A stretch of DNA of 64,000 bases from Phaseolus vulgaris (GCF_000499845.2 NC_023749.2:39598368-39662367), one strand, 5' to 3'. Positions 48,597-60,020 are shown, numbered from the stretch's first letter. A program made the numbers and translations. Notes: generated from the sequence alone by a model not told the origin.

Positions 48597-50218
48597 TGAT
48601 GTCTGAGTTTAAAATGCCTTTTGCTGAAGGTGCGTCTATTAATAGACCTCCTATGTTTGGTGGTGTTAACTATGCTTTCTGGAAAATCAGGATGAAGATC
48701 TTTATGGAGTCTATTGACATGGGAATCTGGGATGCAGTGGTGTGGACCTTTTATACCTATGCAGATTGTCAAAGATGAAACAATAAAGAAGCCTTGGTCT
48801 GAATGGAATGAAACTGAGAAGAAGAAGGCCCAATATGACTCCTTAGCCAAGAATATCATCACCTCTGCACTGAACATGGATGAGTTCTTTAGAGTCTCTC
48901 AATGTAACTCAGCTAAAGAGATGTGGGATGTACTAGAGGTGACTCATGAAGGAACTGATGATGTGAAACGGGCAAGGAAACACTCACTAATTCAGGAGTA
49001 CGAGCTGTTCAGAATGCAATCAGAAGAAAGTATTGCAGATGTGCATAAACGGTTTACACACATTATAAATCACCTCACTGGCCTTGGTAAAGTCTTTGAC
49101 AAGGAAGAGCTTAACATAAAGGTACTAAAATGCCTTGATAGGAGCTGGCACCCTAAGGTAACAGCAATCTCAGAATCCAGAGATTTATCCAAGATGTCCA
49201 CTGCTGCACTTTTTGGAAAGCTGATAGAGCATGAAATAGAGCTGAAAAGATTGAAAGAACAAGAAACAGTGGAGAAAAAGGGCAAAGGAATTGCTCTGAA
49301 AACAACCATGGAACATGATACAAGTGAGGAAGAAGTTGATCCTGAACATGATGAGACTGTGAGTCTGCTCACCAGAAAATTTAGCAGGTTTCTTAGAAAG
49401 AAAAACCGTGACAGAACTCAGCAAAGAAAGAGGTACTCCAAACAACCTAATGATTCAAATTCTTCCAATTACATTTGCTTTGGATGTGGTAAACCAGGTC
49501 ATATAAAAGCTGATTGTCCAAACAATCAAAATAAAGAAAAATCAGCAAGCAAGAAGAGTGACAAAGGCAAAGGTAGAAGGGCATACATCTCATGGGAAGA
49601 AAATGATGTATCCTCATCTAGTAATTCGTCAACTGAAAGTGAAGAAGCAAATCTGTGCTTCATGGTTAATGATGAAGGATCCAATTCTGACTCAGTAAGT
49701 GATTTTTCCACTGATTTTGAAAACTATGATCAGCTGTTAATAGCTTTTAAGGAAACACATGATGAAGCAAACAGATTGGCTATAATGTGCAACAGATTGA
49801 ATAGAGTAAATAGGGTACTTGAACCTAAGGTTAAAGCTCTTGAAGAAGAACTGCACAAAGCTAAAACTGAATTGGTTAGCCTTGAATTAACTTGTTTGCA
49901 TGCATCTATTAAAACCTGTGATAACTGTAAGAAGCTGGAAAAACAAGTTGAATATTTGTTAAAAACACTTTCAAATTTCACTAAAGGAAGAGAAAATCTT
50001 GAAACCTTGTTAGGTTCACAGAATGCTGTTTTTAATAAAAATGGTCTAGGATATAAATCTGAAATGAAAAGCAATGTGAAAAAGCTGTCCAGTTTCTTTG
50101 TTCCTTCCAAATCAGGTTTTTCCTCTTTTACTCATTCAAAAACAATGCATACTGCAACATGTTTTTATTGTATGAAGTCTGGTCATGTATCTAGAACATG
50201 TAAAGCTAGGAGGTATCT
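48597..50218 (+). pseudogene. gag: Sire-2 gag, one frameshift, 3' end cut by Chr-1
   Basis: Starts at ATG 48597 ('MMSEFKMPFAEG'), continues with 'INRPPMFGGVNYAFWKIRMK' and, after a two-base loss near 48745, 'KDETIKKPWSEWNETEKKK'. UBN2-type copia gag follows ('NSAKEMWDVLEVTHEGTDDV', 'HIINHLTGLGKV'). A CCHC knuckle C-x2-C-x4-H-x4-C is at 'CFGCGKPGHIKADC' (near 49478), then an acidic, coiled-coil section ('VLEPKVKALEEELHKAKTEL') and a second knuckle 'CFYCMKSGHVSRTC' (near 50160). The long gag with two knuckles is typical of SIRE. Particle assembly and RNA binding are the expected roles. Residues after 'CKARRYL' belong to the inserted Chr-1 LTR. Confidence 0.88.
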
Positions 50219-50919
50219 TGATGGAAGAGGCCCAAGCACAAGCCCACATGCAAGCCCACCAAAGGGTAGATTTGGGCCAACCATAGAGTTATGGCTAAGA
50301 GGATCCAAGAAGACGTTCTTTTACATGTTCAAATGCCATAAACTCTAGTGTAGAGTAGACTTTAATTTCTTGTCAAAATTAGCATAGGAACTTTATTTGT
50401 AATTTTCTTAGAATTAATTTTGGCACCTAAAACACCAACCTAGGTAAACTTAGAGTTTCTAAAAAAAACCTCTAAATTTACCAAGGCCGGTCTAGAAAGC
50501 CCATGGAGGGGGTGAGCATAAAAACTAGACACACCCCTCCCCATGTGCTCATTTGTGCACCCATGTGCCATGTGCACCCATGTGCTTCACATTTACATTT
50601 CATTTGGCTAGCATTAGGGTTGCATTATGGTCCTCCTTAGCCTATAAAAGGAGGAGCCTACACCTTGTATTTTCAAGTTTAATTGAGTAAGGTTATGCTG
50701 CCATTTTTGTGCACAAGCTTTACTTCTCCTAGAAATCTAGGCTCTAAACTTCAATCTTTTCACCTTCTCCCTTGAGCTGGCCGAACCACTCAAACACCAT
50801 ACTCATCATGCACCTACAAGACCAACACAACTCCTAGGAGGGTCTTGATCATCTCACCCATTGCTTCCGCACCTTATTTTTCTACTTTGATTCAAGAAGA
50901 ACACATGAAAATGCCATCA
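50219..50919 (+). repeat. Chr-1 5' LTR
   Basis: 701 bp, TGATGGAAGAGG to AATGCCATCA. TATA box TATAAAAG at 50643-50650. The reading frame of Sire-2 gag runs into it for about 40 codons. Confidence 0.94.
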
Positions 50920-50921
50920 TT

Positions 50922-50934
50922 TGGTATCATGAGC
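50922..50934 (+). promoter_or_regulatory. Chr-1 primer binding site
   Basis: TGGTATCATGAGC just after the LTR; the TGGTATCA start fits initiator methionine tRNA, as in most chromoviruses. Confidence 0.82.
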
Positions 50935-52789
50935 TTTTGGTTCTTCAAGATGAGTAGCTTGGTCTTTTAAATTTTCAGTTCTTCTTTATTTCATATTTTC
51001 ATTTAAATTCCATATTTGTCTTGCTGTTTTTTACTTTTTAAATTGTTCTTGGTGTGCTTATGGAAGATCCAACCGAAGCACAATTGTTCAATTGATCTTG
51101 AACAAATTCTGTGCAGCTTGTGATAGGATTCCTTACACCATTGAGTGGCTGTTTTCTTTTAGGAATTTGAGTCCTTATTGCTTTCTTAATTTTGCTTCAT
51201 TTTATGCTTTGAGTCTTTATTTTCTGAATCTATAAATGTTGTGTCAAGTCATGTGAATCCATATTTGTCAACAATTCTTAGTAGTCCTATTATTGGCTTG
51301 ATTGTTTCTTGCTTTTGGGTCTCTTTAATTTGTTTGAATCTGCTGTTCTTTAATCCTTTGGTGCCTTTTTTTTATTTTTAGTTTGAGTTCATAATGTGTT
51401 TAGATCATACACAATTCTATTTCACAAATTTCCATTGTGTCTAAACTTTGGTATCTTGCTGTTTTTTGTTTCCAGTTTTCAGATTCCCCTGTTTACACCT
51501 TCTCTGTTTTGGCTGTTTTAACCCAGAAAAATATTTCCACCCATAGGAAAATTCTGATTTTCTGGAAAATGCAAGTTTAAAGTGTTATAGAAAAGAAAAA
51601 AAAAGAATTAGGTCAAAAGAAGCAACAGAAAAAAAATGATAAATCTTTTAAGATCAGAGTGCAAATCTGAAGCGCTCCAGCTGGCATAACCGAACACCAA
51701 TTTTGCAAAATTTATTAAAAAAAAATGGTGCATCCGTTTTGAGTGATTCCAAAGCCAGATTTTAGATAAGATCCTGAATATCTTGCATAACAAATTTCAG
51801 AGCTAAATTCCAAAAATACAGATCAGCATAAATCGGGGAACAAACACGTTTTCTGGCCCACAACATTTTCCAGTGGTGCTGTTTTTTTATTTGGTCATCT
51901 AATCTAGTGCTTTTCTTTAGGAATTCTTTTGTGTGCCAACCTTTTATTGAGTACCTTTAATTGTTTGCTTTAATTTCTTGAATCTCTTTCTAAGTTGTCA
52001 TATTATAAATCCTTTTGGTGGTACTGTTTTCTTTCAATTAAATTTGTTTCTTGCTTTTGTTCCTTGACCTCTCTTTTTGGGTGCTGGAATTTAATTTCTC
52101 CCTTGGTGCTTATGTGCATGGAATTTGACTTGGTTTAAGGTTTAGCCCTTGTGAATAGGTGCTGGAAATTGTAGAATTAAAGCCAACATTCTAAGGAGGA
52201 GACAAAGTCAAAGCCGAAACAAACATTCTTGAAATAAACACTACAAACACTTGGAAGATCAACAATCAAAGACAACAAGGAAGTGCACTAATCAAAAGAG
52301 GATCAACAAAGGGAGTTCTCTTATTTCCTTTGCAACTTGGTTTATTGTTAATTACCTTGTTAATTACGTTTAGACGGTGAGTGTGTCTTCAAGGGCTCAA
52401 AGTGTCCAAGAAGCCTCACCTAGGGCCGAATAGTATAGCATTCTTGATTAGTAATTGTTACTTGTTTGTAATTGTCGTTTCTTTTGCTTAGTTAGTGACG
52501 CTTTCCATGGTTATTTTGTTAAGTTTGTGTTAAACCGACTAGCTTTGTTGATTAGTAGCTTGCATTGTTTTCTTTCATTGAAAATTTGATTTCTCAACTT
52601 AATTGTGTTCTAAGTGGTTTACTAAGAGAAAGTTTTGTGTGAAGACATTGAGGGATAGTTTTTGGCTAAGGCAAAGGCTTGGTATTTAAGTAGTCCTTTG
52701 TGACTCACCTCCCTTACCTGGAAAACTACCTTCTTTGACTTTCCTAAGTTTTCTCAAGGTAAAATACTTGTATACACAAAGCTTTAGCC
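50935..52789 (+). other. Chr-1 leader, non-coding
   Basis: 1.85 kb, T-rich, no long ORF in either direction. Its last part (52620-52780) is the conserved pre-gag leader type with 'gacattgagggatagttttt'. It is unusually long for a 5-kb element and may contain packaging signals, which I cannot identify. Confidence 0.6.
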
Positions 52790-54643
52790 ATGTCTTCTTC
52801 TTCTCATTCTACAAAGTCTATTGGAAGTGAATTAAAATCTTTAAAAACTCTTTTGAAAGAAGTTTCACAAACTGTGCAATCAATTGCATATAGACAATTG
52901 GAGAGTGAGACTAAACTTAATGTTTTGACTAAAGCAAAGGATGAGAAGTCTCACATTCTAAAAAAATTACCTTCTCATGCATATATCTCTAAAGATCATG
53001 ATTCTTTTGGGGAGGGAAGCATTAGAGTAAATGATTATTATCAAGCACCCCCTAGAAGACATAGAAGAGATAGAAAAGAACAAGAAAACCCAAGAGGGGT
53101 TAGGGTAGACCAACCCCATTTCCATGGAAAAGAAAATATAGAAGCATGCGTAGATTGGGAAATGAGGGTAGAAAAATTGTTTGCTTCCCATAAAGAAAGA
53201 AAGGAAAGAAAAACACAAAAGAAGAGAGGGGAAGTCGAAAGGGAAGCTAAAGAAAAAGAAGAAAAAGAAAAGCATGAGAAGACCCTTGAAGAACAAAAGG
53301 CGTGGGAGAAGAGTGTTCCTTCCCACAAGGTCATTCAACAAGACCAAAGATTTAAAAATACCTTTGAAAATATGTGTCTTGTTGAACAACCTCAAAGCCT
53401 TACCTTTTGTAAAGGAACACTTGCAAGCCTAAGTGAAAAAGAAGAGTCTTTAAAAGAAGCTTGCATAGATAAAAATGAAATAGATTATTTCTCATATGTG
53501 CTAGGATATCACCAAGTGAATGTCAAGTTTTTTATAAGCATCTACAAAAACAATTTTTTATGTGAAGTAGTGCCTAAAGAAACTTGTCATGTCTTATTGA
53601 GACAACCATTGCAAAGTGTACAAATCCTTATAAACAATGGTTGTCACAACGAGACTATCCTTACACATAAGAGAAAGAGTCTTCATGAAGGAGAACTCAT
53701 GGGACAAATTAGAGTTGATAAAACTCTAGAGCTTTTAAAAGGAAAACTTTTGTCCCCCATGAGAAAAGAAGTTCAAAGACATTACCTTAGGTACAATTCT
53801 TGTTTTCAAACTACGCCCAAGGCAATGTCTCATAAACTCTATACTCCTTCACCTTTTGCAAATGATCCTTGGGAAGATATAAATTTCATATTAAAACTCC
53901 CTAGGACAACAAAAGGTTGTGATTCAATCTTCATGGTTATGGATAAACTCTTCTCTAGAGAAGTGATACATCTTCATGGTTTATCTTCAAGCATAGTGTT
54001 GAATAGAGTTCCAAATTTCGCAAACCATGATTTGAGGATTTCCTTTGGAAAACTTCCAACTAAATTGCACACTTTAAATTCTTATCATCCTCAAACGCAT
54101 GGTCAAAATATATTTGAAAATCTAGCTCTTTCTACTATGCCTAGAATAATCATGAAGTGCACACACAACTCTAGAGGTGAGCAAACATACCATAAAGTAG
54201 TTCACAAAACTACTTATATTTCTACTTTTAAAGTTATGTGTGGGTTCAATCATCTTTCTCCTTTTAAGTTGTTACCATCTTCTATAGGATTTATGCCTAA
54301 AGAGAAAGTAACCACAAATGAACATTTTAAAATACATAAGATGATTAGAGACCACACACAACCATTAAAGGAGAAACTTTGTCCAAGGTTGCCAAAACCA
54401 AAAGAAAAACAAAAATGGCAACCTAGTAAAATTAATTTGCAAACTAACACCTATGCCTTATTTGATTATTTCTATAGGTGGACGTTTGATCCAGGAGGAC
54501 AAGCTTTGGCGAAGCAAAAGGTTGCTATCCGAGATCAAGTCTGTAGATCTGAGGATAGATCTTCTCAAGAAGGAGGAGATGATGGACACCATCCAGCCAC
54601 ATCCATTCCCCTAGCCATGAAGAAGAAGAAGCAATGGATTTGA
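52790..54643 (+). CDS. Chr-1 single ORF: condensed gag-protease-integrase relic, open but catalytically dead
   Basis: 617 codons with no stop. Residues 1-110: Ser-rich start, then 'APPRRHRRDRK'. About 108-133: gag-type 'PHFHGKENIEACVDWEMRVE'. About 135-185: highly charged Lys/Glu stretch like the linker of Tekay-type elements. About 255-275: protease end 'CEVVPKETCHVLLRQPLQ'. About 301-540: integrase-like 'VDKTLELLKGKLLSP', 'RTTKGCDSIFMVMDK', 'HPQTHGQ', 'HLSPFKLLP'. Against the family pattern the zinc-finger cysteines and histidines are mostly replaced, and the three catalytic positions are lost: the D before 'FILGLP' is missing, 'SDRDPKF' has become 'LNRVPNF', and 'DGQTEVVNR' has become 'HGQNIFENL'. 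RT, RNase H and most of gag are deleted. The frame must have been kept open, or re-opened, after these losses. Confidence 0.8.
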   Translation: MSSSSHSTKSIGSELKSLKTLLKEVSQTVQSIAYRQLESETKLNVLTKAKDEKSHILKKLPSHAYISKDHDSFGEGSIRVNDYYQAPPRRHRRDRKEQENPRGVRVDQPHFHGKENIEACVDWEMRVEKLFASHKERKERKTQKKRGEVEREAKEKEEKEKHEKTLEEQKAWEKSVPSHKVIQQDQRFKNTFENMCLVEQPQSLTFCKGTLASLSEKEESLKEACIDKNEIDYFSYVLGYHQVNVKFFISIYKNNFLCEVVPKETCHVLLRQPLQSVQILINNGCHNETILTHKRKSLHEGELMGQIRVDKTLELLKGKLLSPMRKEVQRHYLRYNSCFQTTPKAMSHKLYTPSPFANDPWEDINFILKLPRTTKGCDSIFMVMDKLFSREVIHLHGLSSSIVLNRVPNFANHDLRISFGKLPTKLHTLNSYHPQTHGQNIFENLALSTMPRIIMKCTHNSRGEQTYHKVVHKTTYISTFKVMCGFNHLSPFKLLPSSIGFMPKEKVTTNEHFKIHKMIRDHTQPLKEKLCPRLPKPKEKQKWQPSKINLQTNTYALFDYFYRWTFDPGGQALAKQKVAIRDQVCRSEDRSSQEGGDDGHHPATSIPLAMKKKKQWI

Positions 54644-54658
54644 GGACAAATCCTTTTC

Positions 54659-54671
54659 AAGAGGGAGGGGA
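54659..54671 (+). promoter_or_regulatory. Chr-1 polypurine tract
   Basis: AAGAGGGAGGGGA directly upstream of TGATGG. A near copy (AAGAAGGAGGAGATGATGGA) occurs about 85 bases upstream inside the ORF. Confidence 0.85.
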
Positions 54672-55371
54672 TGATGGAAGAGGCCCAAGCACAAGCCCAC
54701 ATGCAAGCCCACCAAAGGGTAGATTTGGGCCAACCATAGAGTTATGGCCAAGAGGATCCAAGAAGACGTTCTTTTACATGTTCAAATGCCATAAACTCTA
54801 GTGTAGAGTAGACTTTAATTTCTTGTCAAAATTAGCATAGGAACTTTATTTGTAATTTTCTTAGAATTAATTTTGGCACCTAAAACACCAACCTAGGTAA
54901 ACTTAGAGTTTCTAAAAAAACCTCTAAATGTACCAAGGCCGGTCTAGAAAGCCCATGGAGGGGGTGAGCATAAAAACTAGACACACCCCTCCCCATGTGC
55001 TCATTTGTGCACCCATGTGCCATGTGCACCCATGTGCTTCACATTTACATTTCATTTGGCTAGCATTAGGGTTGCATTATGGTCCTCCTTAGCCTATAAA
55101 AGGAGGAGCCTACACCTTGTATTTTCAAGTTTAATTGAGTAAGGTTATGCTGCCACTTTTGTGCACAAGCTTTACTTCTCCTAGAAATCTAGGCTCTAAA
55201 CTTCAATCTTTTCACCTTCTCCCTTGAGCTGGCCGAACCACTCAAACACCATACTCATCATGCACCTACAAGACCAACACAACTCCTAGGAGGGTCTTGA
55301 TCATCTCACCCATTGCTTCCGCACCTTATTTTTCTACTTTGATTCAAGAAGAACACATGAAAATGCCATCA
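54672..55371 (+). repeat. Chr-1 3' LTR
   Basis: 700 bp. Differences from the 5' LTR seen: C for T near 54748, one A fewer in the run near 54914, G for T near 54929 and C for T near 55156. TATA box at 55095-55102. Confidence 0.94.
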
Positions 55372-57577
55372 TATCTTGTTCCTAAAGGATTGGCCAAATG
55401 GCTTCCTAAGGAAAGGTGTTAATCATGCTGGACCCTAGACTAAAGGGGTACCATTTGTGCTAAATCTGTTTTGTTGCAGAAAAACAGCAGGAGAAACCAG
55501 TGGTACCTTGACAGTGGCTGCTCAAAGCACATGACTGGTGATGTGACTCAGTTCATAAATCTGAAACTCAAAGCTGAAGGGCATGTCACATATGGAGATA
55601 ACAATAGAGGAAAAATTCTTGGAACAAGAGATGTTGGTACTAAAGACTCAACCACTATTGAGAATGTATTGTATGTTGAAGGGCTAAAACATAGTCTTCT
55701 AAGCATTAGCCAGTTGTGTGACAAGGGATACAAGGTCAATTTCGAAGCCAACACTACAATTTCAAATGAAATTTCTGGTAAGGTGTTGTTCACTGGAAAA
55801 AGGGTAAATAACATCTATCTCTTAGATATTATAAAGAGTTGTTCTGAAAACGAGTGTTTGTTGTCTAAAAATGATGAGTCATGGTTGTGGCATAGGAGGC
55901 TAGCTCATATTCACACAAATCACTTGAATAAGCTAAGGTCTAAGGAACTTGTTTCTGGTTTACCAAACATAAAGTTTCAAAATAACAGATTGTGTGATGC
56001 TTGTGTAAAGGGAAAACAGATTAGAACTACCTTTAAATCAAAAGATATGGTTTCTTCAAATAAAGCTTTGGATGTTTTGCATATGGACTTGTTTGGACCA
56101 TCTAGGACTGCTAGCTTAGCTGGAAATTACTATGCTTTGGTGATTGTTGATGACTTTTCAAGATATACATGGACTTTGTTTCTTGCTTCTAAAAATGATG
56201 CATATAAAGCCTTTAAGAAACTAACTAAGGTTCTGCATAATGAAAATGAAAATAGGATAAAACAGATTCGTAGTGATCATGGGGGAGAATTTCAAAATGC
56301 AAAGTTTGATAAATATTGTGAAAAACATGGGATCATACATAGTTATTCTGCTCCTAGGACACCCCAACAAAATGGTGTTGTTGAAAGAAAGAATAGATCA
56401 CTAGAAGAGTTAGCTAGGACTATGCTAAATGAATCTGGTTTACCTAAATACTTTTGGGCTGATGTTGTATACACTGCTTCTTATGTGCTTAACAGAACAT
56501 TGATTAGACCAATTCTTAAGAAAACTCCTTATGAATTGTATAAAGGTAGGAAGCCTAACATTAGTCATCTTAGAGTGTTTGGACGCAAATGCTTTGTTTT
56601 AAATAATGGTAAAGATAATCTGGGGAAATTTAATCCTAAATCAGATGAAGGAATACATATTGGATATGCTATAAATGGTCATGCTTATAGAGTGTATAAC
56701 AAAAGATTGCTTGCAGTTGAAGAATCTATACATGTTATATTTGATGAAACAGATTTTTCTGTGTCCAAATCTGTTCTGGATGAACCTGGTATGGATGATT
56801 TAAGAACCATTATGCAACAGAATCAATCTAGTGAGCTTGATACAACTAATTCAAATTCTATCAAAGAATCTACTGTGAATGCAGGACTGCCTAAAGAATG
56901 GAAGACTCCAAGGGATCTCACTCTTGACAATGTAATTGGTAAAATTGAGAAAGGAGTCTCAACAAGGAATTCACTCAACAATTTCTGCAGAACAGTGGCT
57001 TTTGTGTCACAGATTGAGCCTAAAAGCCTGGAAGAAGCACTGCAAGACAGCAATTGGATAACAGCAATGCAGGAAGAGCTGAACCAGTTTGAATACAATG
57101 AAGTGTGAACTTTGGTTCCAAGAAAGCATGAGATGAACATCATAGGAACCAAGTGGGTGTACAGGAACAAGATGGATGAACATGGAGCTATCACTAGAAA
57201 TAAAGCAAGGCTGGTTGCTAAAGGTTATAACCAAGAAGAAGGTATTAATTTTGGTGAAACCTATGCACCAGTAGCACGTCTTGAAGCTGTCAGATTACTT
57301 CTAGCATTTTCCAGCATACAAGGTTTCAAGCTGTTTCAAATGGATGTCAAGAGTGCATTTCTAAATGGCTACATCAATGAAGAGGTGTTTGTGTCTCAGC
57401 CTCCAGGGTTTGAAGATCACAAAAATCCAGAACATGTGTACATGCTTAAGAAGGCCTTATATGGATTGAAGCAAGCACCTAGGCAATGGTATGAAAGGCT
57501 AAGTGAATTTCTGCTCTCTCTAGGAGATAGTCGTGGCAATTCTGATAAAACTCTCTTTCTAAAGAAGAAAAGGGAAG
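55372..57577 (+). pseudogene. pol: Sire-2 protease, integrase and 5' half of RT
   Basis: After Chr-1, the frame resumes with 'VPKGLAKWLP', stops near 55420, and reopens at 55471. Protease: 'WYLDSGCSKHMTGD' (D-S-G). Integrase: finger 'WHRRLAHIHTNHL' and 'CDACVKGK', core D in 'LHMDLFGPSRT' (56080), D in 'IRSDHGGEF' (56270), E in 'PQQNGVVERKNRS' (56363); all present. A TGA at 57106-57108 replaces the TGG of the usual 'NEVWTLVPR'. RT follows with 'GTKWVYRNKMDEHG', 'APVARLEAVRLLLAF' and motif 'FQMDVKSAFLNG'; it is cut at 57577, before the YVDD site, by the Tat-6 LTR. The 545-codon integrase part is open and looks recently active. Confidence 0.9.
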
Positions 57578-58376
57578 TGTACCGCCCTGGTAGTCGGAAG
57601 TGATGACGTGGCATCCAACTACAGTATAGGCGTGTTGACAAGGCGCCAGGTTGGCAGAAGGGAAGGAAGTCGGGGGGCTCGTGAAGTCGCCAATTATTAA
57701 GTTGGCGTGTTCCGATCTGCAGCATACCAGAATCGGTGATCACCAGGTTAAAGATGAAGTCGCCAGATGTAAACTCAGGCGACCTAGTGATTGGAGATCG
57801 CTAGAGAAAGCACATCGCCAGAGATGAAGGTGGTGCAGATTATGAAGGCGGCCGGCGAGACCACAGGGAAGGTGTATGAAGGCACCCTAACTCGCCAGTT
57901 CCAGTAGAGATCGCACTCCCAAGTTAGCTATGTACTGGGTAGCACCATGCGTAAATAACTTAGCCAAAAAGAGAGTCAGAAGCAGCGCCCAAGTCAAGGA
58001 GGCTCCAGATGATGGCACGTGTACAGTTGGATGCGAGCCACGTGTCCAAGTCTGTAACTGCCAGGAGAGAGAAAGCAACCAGGTATATAAGAGTTCTCAA
58101 CGAACTTTCTGAGGTACGCACGTTGAGATTACACTCTTTACGCTTGCGAGTTATAGAGCTTACTGTGAGAGAGGATTTGCACGGTTCTTGTTCTCTTAGT
58201 ATTTGGTGATTCGGTCACTGACTTGGGCGTTGGAGTGCGATCGGCCGCAGCGGCGCCGCTCTGTTTCTTTGCAGGTTCTTGAGGTGGATCTCGAAGAGGA
58301 ACGGAGGTTTGAAGCGGTGCGCACGTCGATCCTTTGACGAGGCAGTCTCCAGCGTCCCGGTCAACAGGCAGGATCA
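57578..58376 (+). repeat. Tat-6 5' LTR (type B)
   Basis: 799 bp, TGTACCGCCCTGG to CAGGCAGGATCA. TATATAA at 58084-58090. Highly similar to the Tat-3 3' LTR and the solo LTR at 31436. Contains 'gcggccggcgagaccaca' in U3 and 'cggccgcagcggcgccgc' in U5. Confidence 0.93.
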
Positions 58377-58379
58377 TCA

Positions 58380-58397
58380 GACGCCCACCGTGGGGCC
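58380..58397 (+). promoter_or_regulatory. Tat-6 primer-binding-site-like sequence
   Basis: GACGCCCACCGTGGGGCC, three bases after the LTR; a variant of the TGGCGCCCACCGTGGGG of Tat-4, with the TGG start altered to AGA. Confidence 0.65.
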
Positions 58398-58785
58398 GTG
58401 TAAAACTTGCTCCCATCCACAGCGTGAGTTCTTGAAGGTTTTCGAAGTTTCTGCGTGGTTGTGTGCTGGTGCAACCATCGTTCGCTGTTTGCTTGAAATT
58501 TGTTCGGTGAATTCGCGTTTTATACCGTTCGTTTGGGTTTTCGATCGGTGAAGTGAGGTTTTCCTGCTGTTTACGCGTAATTTGTTTGGTGGAGTTGAGT
58601 TCTTTCGCTCGTTTGTTTGTCCGTGGGAAGAGCAGTGGTTTCTGGTGGAGTTACAAGTTTCTTTGAAGGTTTGCGGTGTTCTTGAGTTTTCTTGCGGAGT
58701 TTCACACAGTTTCTTCCGATTGATCGCTGAATCGATCGTAGCTGAAGTAAGTGTCGTTCGCTGCATTCTGTGCTTCGCTGAGTTC

Positions 58786-60020
58786 ATGAGAAAAATGAGA
58801 AGCAATCGTTCAAGCCCCGTGGCGCCTGTCGCTGCTGAAGGCGACGCCGCCATGACCATGGCGCAGATGGTAGATATTATGCGCTCGTTGCAGGCGACTG
58901 TGGAAGCCTCGCGCATAGAGCAGGCGCGAATGCATGAGGACTTGGCCGCCTCTCGGGCCAGGAATGAGGAGCTCAGCAAGGTGACTGAGGAGCTGTGTCA
59001 AGCTCTTCAGGAGCAGCAAGGGTGTTCTTCTGCTGAAGAGGTTGCGCCGTCGTCGCCACCTCGTGTTTTTCCTATGCCTTTCGCTCAGGCGATTACTGAC
59101 ACGCCTATTCCTACGAGCGTGGTTCCGGTTAAGGCTGTCTTTACCGGCGTGGAGGATTCATAGGCTCATCTAACCACGTTCCATACACAGACGATGCTGT
59201 CAGGAGGGTCAGACGCCGTCTACTGCAAGATGTTCGTGAGCACGCTCCAGGGAACGGCGTTGGAGTGGTTTGTGAGCCTACCTAACGGTCACATAACCAA
59301 TTTTCAGCAGTTCTCGAAGGTTTTCGTCGAGCAGTACATCGTGAACAAGGCACCGCCCAGGGTGTCTTATGATTTGTTTGATATAAGGCAGTACCAGGGA
59401 GAGTCCCTCAGAGACTACCTGAATCGCTTTGGAGCGCAGATGGTCAGATCGCCGGCCAAAGATGAAGAAATGCTGGTCTATGCATTCAAGAAGGGCGTGC
59501 TACCAGGACCATTCTGCGAGGCCTTGATCAGGGCTCACCCTGCAACGTTCGCTGCGGTCAGGCGACTTGCGGTGGCTCACATCGCCGACGAGAGTGAGGT
59601 CGCCGAGAAGAGAGGGAGCGTGGCTCCCGCTAGGCCACGCGCCCAGACCAGGATCCAGCTGCAAAGGGTGCTGGAGACAGCGACGGCGGCCAGGAAGGAC
59701 CAGAGGACTCGCCATCCTTATGATAGGAGGAACAAGGGGAGGGGCCAGGGATGCCAGCAGCCAGCACGCCGGGAATACAATCGCCCGCCTAAGCACAAGT
59801 TTGTTATGGGATTGGCGGACCTGATCGCCATTCCCAATATATCTGCTAGGTTGAAAGCGCCTGAGAAGGTGGGCGACAAGGTGCTGGGACCAAAGCCAGA
59901 CGCCTGGTGTGAGTTTCACCAGGGCTTTGGCCACACTTTGGACTCGTGTTTGTCCTTAGGGTATCAGCTCGATGATCTGGTTAAGAGCGGGTTCCTAAAT
60001 GACTATCTGCTGGACAGGAG
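58786..60020 (+). pseudogene. gag: Tat-6 gag, one nonsense codon
   Basis: Start chosen at ATG 58786 ('MRKMRSNRSSPVAPVA'); the frame is open upstream to 58582 but that lies in the leader. N-terminal coiled coil 'MVDIMRSLQATVEASRIEQA'. TAG at 59161-59163 precedes 'AHLTTFHTQTM'. The retrotransposon gag domain is intact after it: 'FVSTLQGTALEWFVSLPNGH', 'YDLFDIRQYQGESLRDYLNR', 'KGVLPGPFCEALI'. A knuckle-like C-x2-H-x4-H-x4-C occurs in 'CEFHQGFGHTLDSC' near 59910, shared with Tat-4. The expected role is RNA packaging. Confidence 0.87.

Larger units (their letters stand above)
50219..55371 (+). mobile_element. Chr-1: compact non-autonomous chromovirus-like element with TATCT duplication
   Basis: 5153 bp between perfect duplications TATCT (50214-50218 and 55372-55376). 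LTRs of 701 and 700 bp differ at three substitutions and one A-run length, about 0.4 percent, roughly 0.16 million years at 1.3e-8 (inference). Internal region: primer binding site, 1.85-kb leader, a single ORF of 617 codons, polypurine tract. No RT or RNase H. It is the youngest insertion in the window that can be dated. Confidence 0.94.
46969..57577 (+). mobile_element. Sire-2: SIRE-type Ty1/copia element, 5' part, with Chr-1 inside
   Basis: 5' LTR, primer binding site, gag with two CCHC knuckles, then protease, integrase and half of RT. Chr-1 (50219-55371) interrupts gag-pol just after the second knuckle, and Tat-6 cuts RT at 57578. The left flank is CCTAG (46964-46968) in Tat-5 pol. The rest of RT, RNase H, any env-like ORF and the 3' LTR must lie to the right of the window. 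Confidence 0.9.
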
